Positions 46,360 to 55,942 of a stretch of 64,000 nt of DNA are shown piece after piece. Both the position numbers and the translations under genes were made by a program. Below the pieces are notes generated by a model that was not told the origin of the DNA, searched no databases, and saw only the letters and a program-made list of their open reading frames with translations. Every line of letters begins with the position of its first letter. Positions within the stretch are counted from its first letter, which is position 1. This DNA is from Paracoccus alkenifer (GTDB lineage Bacteria > Pseudomonadota > Alphaproteobacteria > Rhodobacterales > Rhodobacteraceae): positions 131,501 to 195,500 of the forward strand of contig NZ_FNXG01000005.1 of the NCBI RefSeq assembly GCF_900108405.1, read 5' to 3'.

Positions 46360-47154
46360 TCAGTGCACCGCATGGAAAAAGCGGTCGCCCCGCCACGTCC
46401 AGAAATACAGCAGCGAGGCCCCCGCGGACGAGAACATCACCCGGTCCGCCCGGCCGATCAGATATTCCGCCGGCACAAAGCCCAAGCCGCCCGCGATGGC
46501 CGGCACACGGCTGTCTTCCGAGTTGTCGCGATTGTCGCCCATGAAGAAATACGTCCCCGCCGGCACGGTGAACACCGGCGTGTCGTCCAGCGGCCAGTTG
46601 TCGAGGATGTTCAGCACGTCATGGCTGCGCCCGCCGGGCAGTTCCTCGGTAAACCGGGGCTTTTCGCAGGCGCCGCCCTCGGGCACGGGTTCGTTGGCGC
46701 AGCGCGGCATGGACCGCGCCGGGCCTTGCGGGGTTTTCGGCTCGGCAAAGATGCCGTTCGGGGTCTGCGGCACCGGCTGTCCGTTCAGGATCAGCTGGCC
46801 GGCCTGCATCTGCACGGTGTCGCCCGGCAGCCCGATCACCCGCTTGATGAAATCGACGTCGCGGGTGGGGTGGCGAAACACCACCACGTCGCCGCGTTCG
46901 GGTTCGGACCCCAGGATGCGGCCGGACACCGGGCACAGCGCAAAGGGGCAGGAATAGCGCGAATAGCCATAGGCCATCTTGTTGACGAACAGAAAATCGC
47001 CGATCAGCAGCGTGTCCTTCATCGATCCAGAGGGAATCCAGAACGGCTGGAAGAACAGGGTGCGGAAGATGCCCGCGATGACCAGCGCCCAGAACACGGT
47101 CTTGACCGTTTCCCAGATGCCGCCGTCCTTTTTCACGGTATTCGTGCGGGCCAT
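46360..47154 (-). CDS. lepB: Signal peptidase I
   Basis: This 264-residue enzyme has one N-terminal membrane segment (about 16-36) and the Ser-Lys dyad: S44 in IPSGSMKDTLL and K104 in DFIKRVIGLPGD. The C-terminal box GTYFFMGDNRDNSEDSR is intact. It removes Sec and Tat signal peptides. The upstream frame extends further, but MARTNTVKKDGG is the usual start in this group. Confidence 0.97.
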   Translation of the reverse strand: MARTNTVKKDGGIWETVKTVFWALVIAGIFRTLFFQPFWIPSGSMKDTLLIGDFLFVNKMAYGYSRYSCPFALCPVSGRILGSEPERGDVVVFRHPTRDVDFIKRVIGLPGDTVQMQAGQLILNGQPVPQTPNGIFAEPKTPQGPARSMPRCANEPVPEGGACEKPRFTEELPGGRSHDVLNILDNWPLDDTPVFTVPAGTYFFMGDNRDNSEDSRVPAIAGGLGFVPAEYLIGRADRVMFSSAGASLLYFWTWRGDRFFHAVH

Positions 47155-47210
47155 GATGTCTCTCGTCAAAGGCAGGATCGGGGGTTCTTGGGGGCTGGAC
47201 CGGGGCGAAG

Positions 47211-47678
47211 TCAAGCGCCCGCGCGTCCCGATTTCACCCGTTCGGCCAGCAAAGTGGGCAATACCGGGGGCAGAGGGGCGGATTCCGGCACCGCCTCGAT
47301 CACCACGAAGGCCTGCGCCCAGGGGTCGTCGTCGGTCAGGGTGACGTGGATATGGGCGCGGTGGCCCGGCGGCGTCATCGCCGCCAGCCGCTTGGCCGCC
47401 CAGCCGGTCAGGGCCATCACCGGCTGGCCCGAGCGCAGGTTCGTCACCGCCATGTCGCGCCAGGCGATGCCCATGGAAAGCCCGGTCCCCAGCGCCTTGG
47501 AACACGCCTCTTTCGCGGCCCAGCGTTTCGCCAGCGTCGCGGCCTCATGCGGGCGGCGGGCGGCGCGGGCAAGTTCGGTTTCGGTGAACACGCGGTTGCG
47601 AAACCGGTCGCCGTGGCGGTCCAGCACCGCGGAAATGCGGTCGATATTGCACAGGTCGGTGCCGACGCCGAGGATCAT
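47211..47678 (-). CDS. acpS: Holo-[acyl-carrier-protein] synthase
   Basis: This 155-residue protein is AcpS, which transfers 4'-phosphopantetheine from CoA to acyl carrier protein. Conserved segments are [14 protein letters not shown] with the magnesium-binding aspartate, RVFTETEL, and [15 protein letters not shown]. The C-terminal ~20 residues extend beyond the usual length. The start lies seven bases after the pdxJ stop. Confidence 0.95.
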   Translation of the reverse strand: MILGVGTDLCNIDRISAVLDRHGDRFRNRVFTETELARAARRPHEAATLAKRWAAKEACSKALGTGLSMGIAWRDMAVTNLRSGQPVMALTGWAAKRLAAMTPPGHRAHIHVTLTDDDPWAQAFVVIEAVPESAPLPPVLPTLLAERVKSGRAGA

Positions 47679-47685
47679 TGCAGGG

Positions 47686-48429
47686 TCACGACCCCACCCC
47701 CCGCGCCGCATCCATCCGCGCCCGCATCTCGCGGATTGCGGGGCCGAGGCCGGTAAAGATCGACTCGGAGATCAGGAAATGGCCGATGTTCAGTTCCCGC
47801 AGTTCCGGCAGTGCGGCGATAGGGCCGACGGTGTCGAACGTCAGTCCGTGGCCCGCGTGGACTTCGAGTCCCAGCGAGGCGGCCAGTCGTGCGCCCGCGG
47901 CCAGCCCGGCCAGCTCGGCGTCGCGTTGGGCGTGGCGGCCCTCGGTGTCGAGGTCGCAATAGGCGCCGGTGTGCAGTTCGACCACTGCGGCGCCGATGCG
48001 GGCGGCGGCCTCGATCTGGCGCGGATCGTGGCCGATGAACATCGACACCCGGCAGCCGGCATCGCGCAGCGGTGCGATGAAATCGCGCAGCCGCGATTCG
48101 TCCGAGATGATGTCCAGCCCGCCCTCGGTCGTGCGCTCCTCGCGCTTTTCGGGGACGACGCAGACGGCGTGGGGGCGGTGGCGCAGGGCGATTGCCTGCA
48201 TTTCCGCGGTCGCCGCCATCTCGAAATTCAGCGGCACGCGCAGGGTCTCGGCCAGTCTTGCGATGTCGTCGTCGGTGATGTGGCGGCGATCCTCGCGCAG
48301 ATGGGCGGTGATGCCGTCGGCGCCGGCGTCCTGCGCGATCGCCGCCGCCCGCAACGGGTCGGGCCAGGGGGTGCCGCGCGCATTGCGCACCGTGGCCACA
48401 TGGTCGATGTTCACGCCAAGCCGCAGCAT
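47686..48429 (-). CDS. pdxJ: Pyridoxine 5'-phosphate synthase
   Basis: This 247-residue TIM-barrel enzyme condenses deoxyxylulose 5-phosphate with 3-amino-2-oxopropyl phosphate to make vitamin B6. The start [18 protein letters not shown], then [31 protein letters not shown] and [10 protein letters not shown], are all conserved. A purine-rich ribosome site precedes the ATG. It heads the pdxJ-acpS-lepB-rnc-era series, which is conserved in alphaproteobacteria. Confidence 0.97.
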   Translation of the reverse strand: MLRLGVNIDHVATVRNARGTPWPDPLRAAAIAQDAGADGITAHLREDRRHITDDDIARLAETLRVPLNFEMAATAEMQAIALRHRPHAVCVVPEKREERTTEGGLDIISDESRLRDFIAPLRDAGCRVSMFIGHDPRQIEAAARIGAAVVELHTGAYCDLDTEGRHAQRDAELAGLAAGARLAASLGLEVHAGHGLTFDTVGPIAALPELRELNIGHFLISESIFTGLGPAIREMRARMDAARGVGS

Positions 48430-48467
48430 GGTTTCTTTCCCCCCGATCAAGGACATTGCGCGCAACT

Positions 48468-49331
48468 CTATCCGGGGGCGCCGGCGGGGGATAGTCCCGG
48501 CAGGGTGGCGGTGGCCTGCACCCACCAGCCGGGGCTGGCGGCCAGGATCGCCTGCGCCGCCGCCTGCGCGGCGGGTGCGGTCGGGAACACTCCGAAACAG
48601 GTCGCGCCGGAGCCCGACATACGGGTGAACCGCGCCCCTTGCGCCGCCAGCGCGGCAAGGCAGTCGCCGACGACCGGGCGCAGCGAAAGCGCCGGCGCCT
48701 GAAGGTCGTTGCGGGTGGTTTCCAGCCAGCGCAGCAGCGAGCCGGCATCGGCCGAGGGCACAGGCCCGGCCATCGGGTCGCCGTCGCGGCGGTCCAGCGC
48801 GGCAAAGACAGCGGGCGTCGAGGTCTCTACGCGAGGGTTCACCAGCACCAGATGCAGCACCGGCAGGGGCAGGGGCTGGATCAGCTCGCCTACGCCGCGC
48901 ATCCGCAGCGGGCGCGACAGCAGGCAGGCGGGCAGGTCGGCGCCAAGCGCCTCGGGGTGGGCGGGGTGGCGGCCAAGCGCGCGCAGCACCGCCGCCGCAT
49001 CCGCCGTGCCGCCGCCGATGCCCGAGGCCGGGGGCAGGCGCTTGTCCAGCACCACATGCGCCCGCGCGCCCACCGCATCCAGCGCGCGCAGGCACAGATT
49101 GTCGGCGCCGGCGGGCACCGCATCCGCAAACGGCCCGGTCACGGTCAGCGAGGTTTCGGCCGCCGGCGTGACCTGCACGCGGTCCCCCAGCGCGGTGAAC
49201 GCAACCAGCGAATCAAGCAGGTGATAGCCGTCCACCCGCCGCCCGGTGACATGCAGCGCCAGATTGATCTTGGCGGGCGCCAGCAGGGGGGCCAGCATTG
49301 GGACAGCTTTGCCCGGCGTGTCGGCGCACAT
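48468..49331 (-). CDS. ispE: 4-diphosphocytidyl-2-C-methyl-D-erythritol kinase
   Basis: This 287-residue GHMP kinase acts in the MEP isoprenoid pathway. Key segments are [27 protein letters not shown], the ATP-binding [18 protein letters not shown], and [13 protein letters not shown] took the ATG at 49331, seven bases after the TPR gene stop; the ATG at 49298 would begin nearer the conserved region and is an equal possibility. It shares the minus-strand run with the TPR gene. Confidence 0.95.
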   Translation of the reverse strand: MCADTPGKAVPMLAPLLAPAKINLALHVTGRRVDGYHLLDSLVAFTALGDRVQVTPAAETSLTVTGPFADAVPAGADNLCLRALDAVGARAHVVLDKRLPPASGIGGGTADAAAVLRALGRHPAHPEALGADLPACLLSRPLRMRGVGELIQPLPLPVLHLVLVNPRVETSTPAVFAALDRRDGDPMAGPVPSADAGSLLRWLETTRNDLQAPALSLRPVVGDCLAALAAQGARFTRMSGSGATCFGVFPTAPAAQAAAQAILAASPGWWVQATATLPGLSPAGAPG

Positions 49332-49337
49332 CACCGC

Positions 49338-51314
49338 TTACCCGTCAGAGGCATCATCCGGCGCGCCATCCCCGCCGCCGTCCCCGGTGTCGGCCCCATC
49401 TTCGGGTTCCGGCGGCAGGCCGAAACCCTCGGGCAGGGTGCCGCCGTTCTCGGCCTCGGCGTTCAGCACCGCGTCCAGCCCGACATGCAGCTTGGCGCGG
49501 ATGCGGGGCAGGTCGGTGTCGGTATCCTCGGGCTTGTAGAGGCTTTGCGCCCGCTGCCACTGGATTTCGGCCTCGCGCTTGCGGCCGGCCATCCAGTAGA
49601 TGTCGCCCATGTGGTCGTTGACCAGACTGTCCTCGGACATCACGGCGACGGCGCGTTCCATCGGCGCCACCGCATCGGCAAAACGGCCCAGCCGGTAATA
49701 GGCCCATGCCAGCGAATCAAGGATATAGCCGTCGTCGGGGCGCAGCTCGACCGCGCGTTCGATCAGGGCCAGCGCCTCGTCCAGCCGCATGTTGCGGTCG
49801 ACCCATGAATAGCCAAGATAGTTGAGGATCGGCGCCTGATCGGGTTGCAGTTCCAGCGCCGCCTGGAAATCGGCATCCGCGCCGTCGTAATCGCCCGAGC
49901 GTTCCCTTGAGATGCCGCGCGCGTAAAGCGCGAACCAGCTGGCCTGAGGGTCTTCTTGCGCCCGCAGGATCTCAAGCGCGCGGTCATAGGCGGGCACGGC
50001 CTCGGCAAAGCTGTCGTTCTGGCGCAGCACGTCGCCAAGCGAGACCCAGCCCTGCGCCAGTTGCGGATAGTTTTCCGTCAGCGCGCGGGCCGCGGCCTCG
50101 GCGTCGTCCAGCCGGTCGGCGCGGGCCAGAGTGTCGATGCGCGCCAGTTCCGACACCGGGCGCATCTGCCCGGTCTCGCGCAGCGCGTCATATTCGCGTT
50201 CCGCCAGATCGAACTGCCCGGCGGTCATCAAAAGCTGCGCCGACAGCAGCCGCGCATCGGGTTCATCCGGGTCCAGATATTGCGCCAGCCGCGCGTAAAG
50301 CAGGGCCAGAGGGTCGGTTTCCTGCCCGCCCATCAGCGCGCCGCCAAAGGTGACCAGCACCTGCGCCAGCCCCTCGCGCGCGTTGGCGATCACGTCGAAT
50401 TGCAGGCGCTCGCCCGCGGCCAGCCGGTCGCGCAGCGCGGCCAGCTGCGGCTCGTCCTCGATCCGGTCCAGCGGCTCGAACAGGGCCAGCGCCTGATCGT
50501 TGCGTTCCAACTGCGACAACACCTGCACCCGCGCGGTCAGCCCTTGCAGATGGGTCGAGGCCACGGGGTTTTCCAGCAGCCGGGCCGCGCCCTCGTAATC
50601 GCCGACGCTGGCCTTGGCCAACGCCAGCTGGAATTGCGCCATGCCGCCGGCACCCGGTTCCTTGCCCATCTGTTCCAGCAGCGCAAAGGCGTCGCCGGCG
50701 CGCCCCGCACCCATCAGCGCCCAGGCGCGGAACAGCCCGTCAAGCAGCGGCCCGCCCGCGCTGGGGTCTGCGGGCATGGTGTCCAGCATCTCCAGCACCG
50801 CGGGCCAGTCCTCGGCCCGGGCGCGGTCCACCCGGCGCAGCAGCGCCGCCAGCTCGGTGCCGTCCCCGGTTTCGCTGCCGGCAGCGATCCGGTCGGCCAG
50901 CGCCACGGCCTGATCCACCATCCCGGCCGAGACCAGTGACACGATGGCGCCGTCTTGCAGGAATTCGTCATCGGGATCGGCCTCGACCGCCGCGACGAAA
51001 TATCGCGCGGCGGCGGCAAAGTCGTTCTCGGCCGCGGCCTGGCGCGCGGCCAGATAGGCGCCGGCCTGACCCGAAACCGGCAGCGGGTCGGTGACCAGCC
51101 GCAGGTCCAGCCCCGGATAGGTGCCGTCCGTCGCCTGCGAGATCATCTGTCCCAGCACCTGCCCGGCCAACGTTCCGCCGGCGGCGGGGCCGGCAGCCGT
51201 CGCATCGGCGACGAGGGGCAAGGCCGCGGTCCCGCCCGGCAGGCCATGTGCGCCAGCGGGCAGTGCTGCCGGGCCAAGCATCGCGGCGATCGCCAGTATC
51301 AGGGAAGGATTCAT
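49338..51314 (-). CDS. TPR-repeat periplasmic protein
   Basis: This 658-residue protein has a signal peptide (about 1-22) and many tetratricopeptide repeats, clearest at about 410-610 (e.g. APILNYLGYSWVDRNMRLDEALALIERAVELRPDD and SLAWAYYRLGRFADAVAPMERAV). The C-terminal ~40 residues are an acidic, Gly-rich tail. It is likely a periplasmic or outer-membrane-associated scaffold. In Rhodobacterales a gene of this kind regularly sits between ETF-QO and ispE. No enzymatic domain is visible. Confidence 0.88.
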   Translation of the reverse strand: MNPSLILAIAAMLGPAALPAGAHGLPGGTAALPLVADATAAGPAAGGTLAGQVLGQMISQATDGTYPGLDLRLVTDPLPVSGQAGAYLAARQAAAENDFAAAARYFVAAVEADPDDEFLQDGAIVSLVSAGMVDQAVALADRIAAGSETGDGTELAALLRRVDRARAEDWPAVLEMLDTMPADPSAGGPLLDGLFRAWALMGAGRAGDAFALLEQMGKEPGAGGMAQFQLALAKASVGDYEGAARLLENPVASTHLQGLTARVQVLSQLERNDQALALFEPLDRIEDEPQLAALRDRLAAGERLQFDVIANAREGLAQVLVTFGGALMGGQETDPLALLYARLAQYLDPDEPDARLLSAQLLMTAGQFDLAEREYDALRETGQMRPVSELARIDTLARADRLDDAEAAARALTENYPQLAQGWVSLGDVLRQNDSFAEAVPAYDRALEILRAQEDPQASWFALYARGISRERSGDYDGADADFQAALELQPDQAPILNYLGYSWVDRNMRLDEALALIERAVELRPDDGYILDSLAWAYYRLGRFADAVAPMERAVAVMSEDSLVNDHMGDIYWMAGRKREAEIQWQRAQSLYKPEDTDTDLPRIRAKLHVGLDAVLNAEAENGGTLPEGFGLPPEPEDGADTGDGGGDGAPDDASDG

Positions 51315-51418
51315 CGAACGGCAACGTCCCGCATCAAGGGGTGACATGAGGCGCGACCCTAAACGCGGATGCGCCCGGCGGCAACGCCGCGCGGGCGCGG
51401 GCGGCGGTCTGCCGCCCT

Positions 51419-53074
51419 TCACATGTTCGGGTAGTTGGGGCCGTCGCCGCCCTGCGGCGTGGTCCAGACGATGTTCTGCGTGGGATCCTTGATGTCGCAG
51501 GTCTTGCAGTGGACGCAGTTCTGAAAGTTGATGACAAAGCGCGCGCCCTCGGGGACGGCGGCATCCTCGACCACCTCATAGACCCCGGCCGGGCAATAGC
51601 GCTGCGCCGGTTCCGCGTATTCGGGCAGGTTCACCCGGATCGGGACCGAGGGATCTTTCAGCTTCAGGTGGCTGGGCTGGCTTTCCTCGTGGTTGGTAAA
51701 GGAAAACGCGACGTTGGTCAGCCGGTCAAAGGACAGTTTCCCGTCCGGGCGCGGATAGTCGATCGGCTTGAACTTCGCGGCCTTGCCGGTAGCGGCGGCG
51801 TCGGTCTTGCCGTGTTTCCAGTTGCCCAGGATGTTGCCGCCGAACAGGCTGGCGCCCCACATGTCGATGCCGCCCAGCATCAGCGAGCCGATCATGCCGG
51901 TGCGCGACCACGCCGGCTTGACGTTGCGCACCCGCTTGAGGTCGCGGGCGATGGGGCCGGACCGCACGTCGGCCTCGTATTCCGCCAGCTCGTCGCCCTC
52001 GCGTCCGGCGGCGATGGCGGCGGCGGCGGCCTCGGCCGCGGCGATGCCCGACAGCATGGCGTTGTGGTTGCCCTTGATGCGCGGCACGTTCACCATCCCG
52101 GCCGAACAGCCCAGCAGCACCGCGCCGGGCACGGTCAGTTTCGGAATCGACTGCCAGCCGCCTTCGGAAATCGCCCGCGCGCCGTAAGCCACGCGCTTGC
52201 CGCCCTCAAGCAGCTCGGCGACCATCGGGTGATGCTTGAAGCGCTGGAACTCCATATAAGGATACAGATGCGGGTTTTCGTAGTTCAGATGGACCACAAA
52301 GCCGATCAGCACCTGATTGTTTTCAGCGTGATAGATAAAGGAACCGCCGCCCGCGTTCTTGCCCAGCGGCCAGCCCATCGTGTGGATGACGGTGCCTTCC
52401 TTGTGCTTGGCGGGGTCGATGTCCCAGATTTCCTTCATGCCGAGGCCGAATTTCTGCGGCTCGTGGCCCTGGGACAGGCCGCGGCCCTCGATCAGCTGGC
52501 GGGCAAGGCTGCCGCGCACGCCCTCGGCGATAAAGACGTATTTGCCGCGCAGCTCCATCCCCGGTTCATAGTTGGGGCCGGGGGTGCCGTCGGCTTCCTT
52601 GCCCATCTCGCCGGCGACGACGCCGGCCACGCGCTCGCCGTCCATCACCAGTTCCGATGCGGCCATGCCGGGAAAGATTTCGACGCCCAGTTCCTCGGCC
52701 TGCTCGGCCAGCCAGCGGCAGACATTGCCCATGCTGACGATGTAGTTGCCGTGGTTCGACATCAGCCTGGGCATCGGCCAGTTCGGGATGCGGATCGAGC
52801 CGGCCGGCCCCAGCATGACGAAGTGGTCGGCCTTGACCTCGGTGCGGATCGGGGCGCCGCGGTCCCGCCAGTCGGGGATCAGCCGGTCCAGCCCGCAGGG
52901 GTCCAGCACCGCGCCCGACAGGATATGGGCGCCGACCTCGGATCCTTTTTCCAGAACCACCACGTTCAAATCCGCGTCGATCTGTTTCAGACGGATCGCG
53001 GCCGACAGGCCGGCGGGCCCCGCACCGACGATCACGACATCGAATTCCATCGATTCGCGTTCGATCGTGGTCAT
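51419..53074 (-). CDS. Electron transfer flavoprotein-ubiquinone oxidoreductase
   Basis: This 551-residue membrane-bound iron-sulfur flavoprotein passes electrons from ETF to ubiquinone, linking acyl-CoA dehydrogenases to respiration. FAD-binding VVIVGAGPAGLSAAIRL is at the N-terminus. The 4Fe-4S cysteines are present at the C-terminus in RYCPAGVYE and NCVHCKTCDIKDP. A strong AGGAGG ribosome site fixes the start at 53074. The acyl-CoA dehydrogenase at 57946-59637 is a likely upstream electron source. Confidence 0.97.
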   Translation of the reverse strand: MTTIERESMEFDVVIVGAGPAGLSAAIRLKQIDADLNVVVLEKGSEVGAHILSGAVLDPCGLDRLIPDWRDRGAPIRTEVKADHFVMLGPAGSIRIPNWPMPRLMSNHGNYIVSMGNVCRWLAEQAEELGVEIFPGMAASELVMDGERVAGVVAGEMGKEADGTPGPNYEPGMELRGKYVFIAEGVRGSLARQLIEGRGLSQGHEPQKFGLGMKEIWDIDPAKHKEGTVIHTMGWPLGKNAGGGSFIYHAENNQVLIGFVVHLNYENPHLYPYMEFQRFKHHPMVAELLEGGKRVAYGARAISEGGWQSIPKLTVPGAVLLGCSAGMVNVPRIKGNHNAMLSGIAAAEAAAAAIAAGREGDELAEYEADVRSGPIARDLKRVRNVKPAWSRTGMIGSLMLGGIDMWGASLFGGNILGNWKHGKTDAAATGKAAKFKPIDYPRPDGKLSFDRLTNVAFSFTNHEESQPSHLKLKDPSVPIRVNLPEYAEPAQRYCPAGVYEVVEDAAVPEGARFVINFQNCVHCKTCDIKDPTQNIVWTTPQGGDGPNYPNM

Positions 53075-53207
53075 GGTTTCGTCCTCCTGTGGCGTCTTTC
53101 GGCTGGGAATCGCCCCCGACATAAGGGGGATCGCGCCTTGAAACAATTGCTATTGCACCGGCGGCAAGCAGCCGGCGGGGGCAGCAGGGCGCTTGCGTCG
53201 GCCCAAT

Positions 53208-53259
53208 GGCTGCGCCACGATGCTGCAAAACGCGGCTTCGCCACGATGCCGCAAAACGA
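53208..53259 (+). repeat. Tandem 26-base repeat upstream of greA
   Basis: Two adjacent 26-base units (53208-53233 and 53234-53259) differ at three positions and share the core CGCCACGATGC followed by GCAAAACG. No gene covers them. Confidence 0.75.
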
Positions 53260-53261
53260 CG

Positions 53262-53305
53262 ACGCCCCCAGCCTGACGCCCTCGCCCAAGGCCGGGGGCG
53301 TTTCT
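53262..53305 (+). terminator. Terminator-like hairpin just upstream of greA
   Basis: The segment ACGCCCCCAGCC pairs imperfectly with GGCCGGGGGCGT about 16 bases on and is followed by TTCT. It ends only about 15 bases before the greA start, so it could be a terminator of a short upstream transcript or a leader attenuator. Confidence 0.5.
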
Positions 53306-53318
53306 ACACGAGGACCGG

Positions 53319-53789
53319 ATGGAAAAGATACCGATGACCCGCGCCGGGTTCGATCAGCTCGACGCCGAGCTGCGCACGCTCAAGGCCGAGGACCGCCCCG
53401 CGGTGATCCGCGCCATCGCCGAGGCGCGCGAGCATGGCGACCTGTCGGAAAACGCCGAATACCACTCGGCCCGCGAAAAACAGTCCTTCATCGAGGGCCG
53501 GATCAAGGAGCTTGAGATGGTCATCTCGCGCGCCGAGGTGATCGACCCCGCGAAACTGTCCGGCAGCATCAAGTTCGGCGCCCGGGTCACGCTGGTGGAC
53601 GAGGACACCGACGAGGAAAAGACCTATATGCTGGTCGGCGAGCAAGAGGCCGATCTGGAACGGGGGCTGCTGAACGTGCGCTCGCCGCTGGCCCGCGCGC
53701 TGATCGGCAAGGACGAGGGCGACAGCGTCGATGTCGTCACCCCCGGCGGGCAGAAAAGCTACGAGATCCTGTCGATCCGTTATGAATGA
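53319..53789 (+). CDS. greA: Transcription elongation factor GreA
   Basis: This 156-residue protein is GreA, which restarts backtracked RNA polymerase by stimulating transcript cleavage. The N-terminal coiled coil with the acidic tip is present ([21 protein letters not shown]), and the C-terminal FKBP-like domain contains [17 protein letters not shown]. The ATG has GAGGA nearby. Its end overlaps the next gene by eight bases. Confidence 0.97.
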   Translation: MEKIPMTRAGFDQLDAELRTLKAEDRPAVIRAIAEAREHGDLSENAEYHSAREKQSFIEGRIKELEMVISRAEVIDPAKLSGSIKFGARVTLVDEDTDEEKTYMLVGEQEADLERGLLNVRSPLARALIGKDEGDSVDVVTPGGQKSYEILSIRYE

Positions 53790-54702
53790 GCTGACCGGAT
53801 GGCTGCACCGGCTGACCGCCGGCCGCGACCGCGCCGTGGTCGTGGGCGCGGCGGTGACGGGGGCATGGTTGCTGCTGGTGGCGCTGTTCTGGCTGTTCGG
53901 CCCCGAGGGTGCGCCGCTGTCCGGCCTGGCGCGGCTGCTGACGCTGGTCGGCGTGCTGGGGCCGGTGGCGCTGATCTGGCTGGCGGTCGCGCTGGCCGGA
54001 ACCATCGCGGGGCTGCGCAGCGACGCGCTGCTGTTGCGCGCGCAGCTTGATCTGATGCGGGGCGGTGGTGCTGGCGGTGGCGATGATTCGGCGTCCGATG
54101 CGCCGCCGGTTCGCGCCGCTGCGTCCGCCCGGCCAGCCCAGCCCCGCGCCGCCGCGCGCCCGGTGCGTGCGGCGGAAACGCGGGGGGCCGACACGCAGCA
54201 GGGCGACCTGCCCTTTGAACAGCCAGCCGCGGTCGCGGTCGCGCCCGGTGATCTGATCGCGGCGCTGAATTTTCCCGACGGGCCCGACGACCACCGCGCC
54301 ATCGCCGCGCTGCGGGCCTCGCTGGCCGACCCCGAGGCCGCCCGCACCATCCGCGCCGCGCAGGACGTGGTGACGCTGCTGGCGAAACACGGGATCTACG
54401 CCGACGACCTGGACCGCGCCGCGCTGTCGGCGCCGCTGTGGAGGCGGTTCCTTGAGGGCGAGCGCGGCCCGGCGCTGGCGTCGCTGGCCAGCGGCGACAG
54501 CGCCAGCGCGGAAATCGCCGCCGGGCTGATCCGCTCGGACGAGGTGTTTCGCGATGCCGCGCATCATTTCCTGCGGCAATACGACCGCACTCTTGCCCGT
54601 ATCGCGCCGGAACTTTCGGACGAGGCGCTGGCGCTGTTGTCCGACACCCGCTCGGGTCGCGGTTTCGCGCTGTTGGCGCAGGTGACGGGGATGTTCGGCT
54701 GA
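53782..54702 (+). CDS. Hypothetical membrane protein between greA and azlC
   Basis: I do not recognise this 306-residue protein. It has two hydrophobic segments (about 18-40 and 47-75), a long Ala/Pro/Arg-rich linker (about 98-150) and a soluble, mostly helical C-terminal part with the phrase [38 protein letters not shown]. Codon use is ordinary. It overlaps greA by eight bases and azlC by one, so it is in the same transcription unit. A role in the envelope is possible but not shown. Confidence 0.7.
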   Translation: MNELTGWLHRLTAGRDRAVVVGAAVTGAWLLLVALFWLFGPEGAPLSGLARLLTLVGVLGPVALIWLAVALAGTIAGLRSDALLLRAQLDLMRGGGAGGGDDSASDAPPVRAAASARPAQPRAAARPVRAAETRGADTQQGDLPFEQPAAVAVAPGDLIAALNFPDGPDDHRAIAALRASLADPEAARTIRAAQDVVTLLAKHGIYADDLDRAALSAPLWRRFLEGERGPALASLASGDSASAEIAAGLIRSDEVFRDAAHHFLRQYDRTLARIAPELSDEALALLSDTRSGRGFALLAQVTGMFG

Positions 54703-55523
54703 TGTCACGATCCGGGCCGGCGGACAGGATGCCGGCGAAAGACAGCGGGCCGACAGCGGCGGACCCGGCCGCGGCGCCGCGGCGCCGCAACCCCTCGCTG
54801 CGCCGCGCCGCGCTGGCCGGGGCGTTGAATTCGCTGCCCTTCCTGCTGGTGCTGGTGCCCTTTGCGATGCTGTTCGGGGTGGTGGCGACGGCCGCGGGGC
54901 TGGATATCCGGCAGGTGATGGGGTTTTCGGTGCTGGTGCTGGCCGGAGCCTCGCAGTTCAGCGCCGTCCAGCTGATGAGCGAACACGCCCCGGTGATCGT
55001 GGTGCTGCTGTCCTCGCTGGCGATCAACCTGCGGATGGCGATGTATTCGGCCTCGCTCACCCCGTGGCTGGGGCGGGCGCCGGGCTGGCAGCGGGCGGCG
55101 ATCGCCTATCTGCTGGTGGACCAGACCTATGGGCTGGGGATGCAGAAATTCGAGCGTGATCCGCAGATGACCGTGGCCGAGCGGATGGCCTATCTGCTGG
55201 GGGCCTCGCCCCTGCTGTGCCTGCCGTGGATGGTGTTCACCTGGGTCGGCGCAACTGCGGGGCAGATGATCCCGGCGGACTGGCCGCTGGATTTCGCGGT
55301 GCCGATCACCTTTCTGGCGCTGATCGCGCCGATGCTGCGCACCATGGCCCATGTCGCGGCGGCGGGGGTGTCGGTGATCGCGGCGCTGGTGCTGTCGGGG
55401 CTGCCCTCGGGGACCGGGGTGCTGGTCGCGGGGTCGCTGGGCATGGTCGCGGGCGCCTGGGTCGAGGGCTGGCAGGCCCGCCGCGCCGCCGCCCGGCAGC
55501 TGGCAAAGGAGAGCCGGGGATGA
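54702..55523 (+). CDS. azlC: AzlC family branched-chain amino acid exporter, large subunit
   Basis: This 273-residue membrane protein has the AzlC core: LNSLPFLLVLVPFAMLFGVVA, FSVLVLAGASQFSAVQLM, NLRMAMYSASLTPWL and LLVDQTYGL. AzlC with AzlD exports branched-chain amino acids or analogues. The first ~35 residues are a charged extension. The stop overlaps azlD (ATGA). Confidence 0.92.
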   Translation: MSRSGPADRMPAKDSGPTAADPAAAPRRRNPSLRRAALAGALNSLPFLLVLVPFAMLFGVVATAAGLDIRQVMGFSVLVLAGASQFSAVQLMSEHAPVIVVLLSSLAINLRMAMYSASLTPWLGRAPGWQRAAIAYLLVDQTYGLGMQKFERDPQMTVAERMAYLLGASPLLCLPWMVFTWVGATAGQMIPADWPLDFAVPITFLALIAPMLRTMAHVAAAGVSVIAALVLSGLPSGTGVLVAGSLGMVAGAWVEGWQARRAAARQLAKESRG

Positions 55524-55849
55524 GCGGATATTCAAACGCCGAGATCTGGTTCGTGATCCTTGCGCTGGGCGTGGGGACGTTCCTGCTGCGCTGGTCGTTC
55601 CTGGGCACCGCGGGCAGCCGCCCGGTCCCGGCATGGGCCGCGCGCTGGCTGCGCTATACCGCCGTCGCGGTGCTGCCGGCGCTGGTGGCGCCGCTGGTGA
55701 TGTGGCCGCAGGCGACCGCAGGCAGCCCCGACCCGATCCGGCTGGCCTCGGCCGCCGCCACCGTCGCGGCGGGGCTGCTGACCCGCAGCACCCTGTGGGC
55801 GATCATCGCGGGCGGGGCGGTGCTGGGCACGGGGTTTTGGCTGGGCTGA
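55520..55849 (+). CDS. azlD: AzlD family branched-chain amino acid exporter, small subunit
   Basis: This 109-residue membrane protein has about four hydrophobic segments and the AzlD pattern: IWFVILALGVGTFLLRWSFL followed by WLRYTAVAVLPALVAPLVM. It forms the exporter with AzlC, whose gene it overlaps by four bases. Together with greA and the unknown membrane protein it closes this plus-strand run. Confidence 0.9.
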   Translation: MSGYSNAEIWFVILALGVGTFLLRWSFLGTAGSRPVPAWAARWLRYTAVAVLPALVAPLVMWPQATAGSPDPIRLASAAATVAAGLLTRSTLWAIIAGGAVLGTGFWLG

Positions 55850-55891
55850 CGTCAGCCGGGGCTTCGCGCCCCCATCGTGGTATACGACGAT

Positions 55892-55917
55892 CCCGAGGGA
55901 TATTTTCAGACAGAAGA
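55892..55917. repeat. Intergenic module, copy E
   Basis: CCCGAGGGATATTTTCAGAC and the following AGAAGA resemble one arm of the other intergenic modules. A short palindrome around GTATAC precedes it. It lies between convergent azlD and the lipoprotein gene, a typical terminator position. Confidence 0.45.
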
Positions 55918-55942
55918 TCGCCGCGCCGCGCCCGGGTGCGGC

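Noticed and set aside
45397..48702. 1101-codon plus-strand open frame
   Set aside because: It runs antisense through era, rnc, lepB, acpS and pdxJ, all clearly identified.
51509..53515. 668-codon plus-strand open frame overlapping ETF-QO
   Set aside because: It is antisense to ETF-QO, and its extension into greA is out of frame with it.
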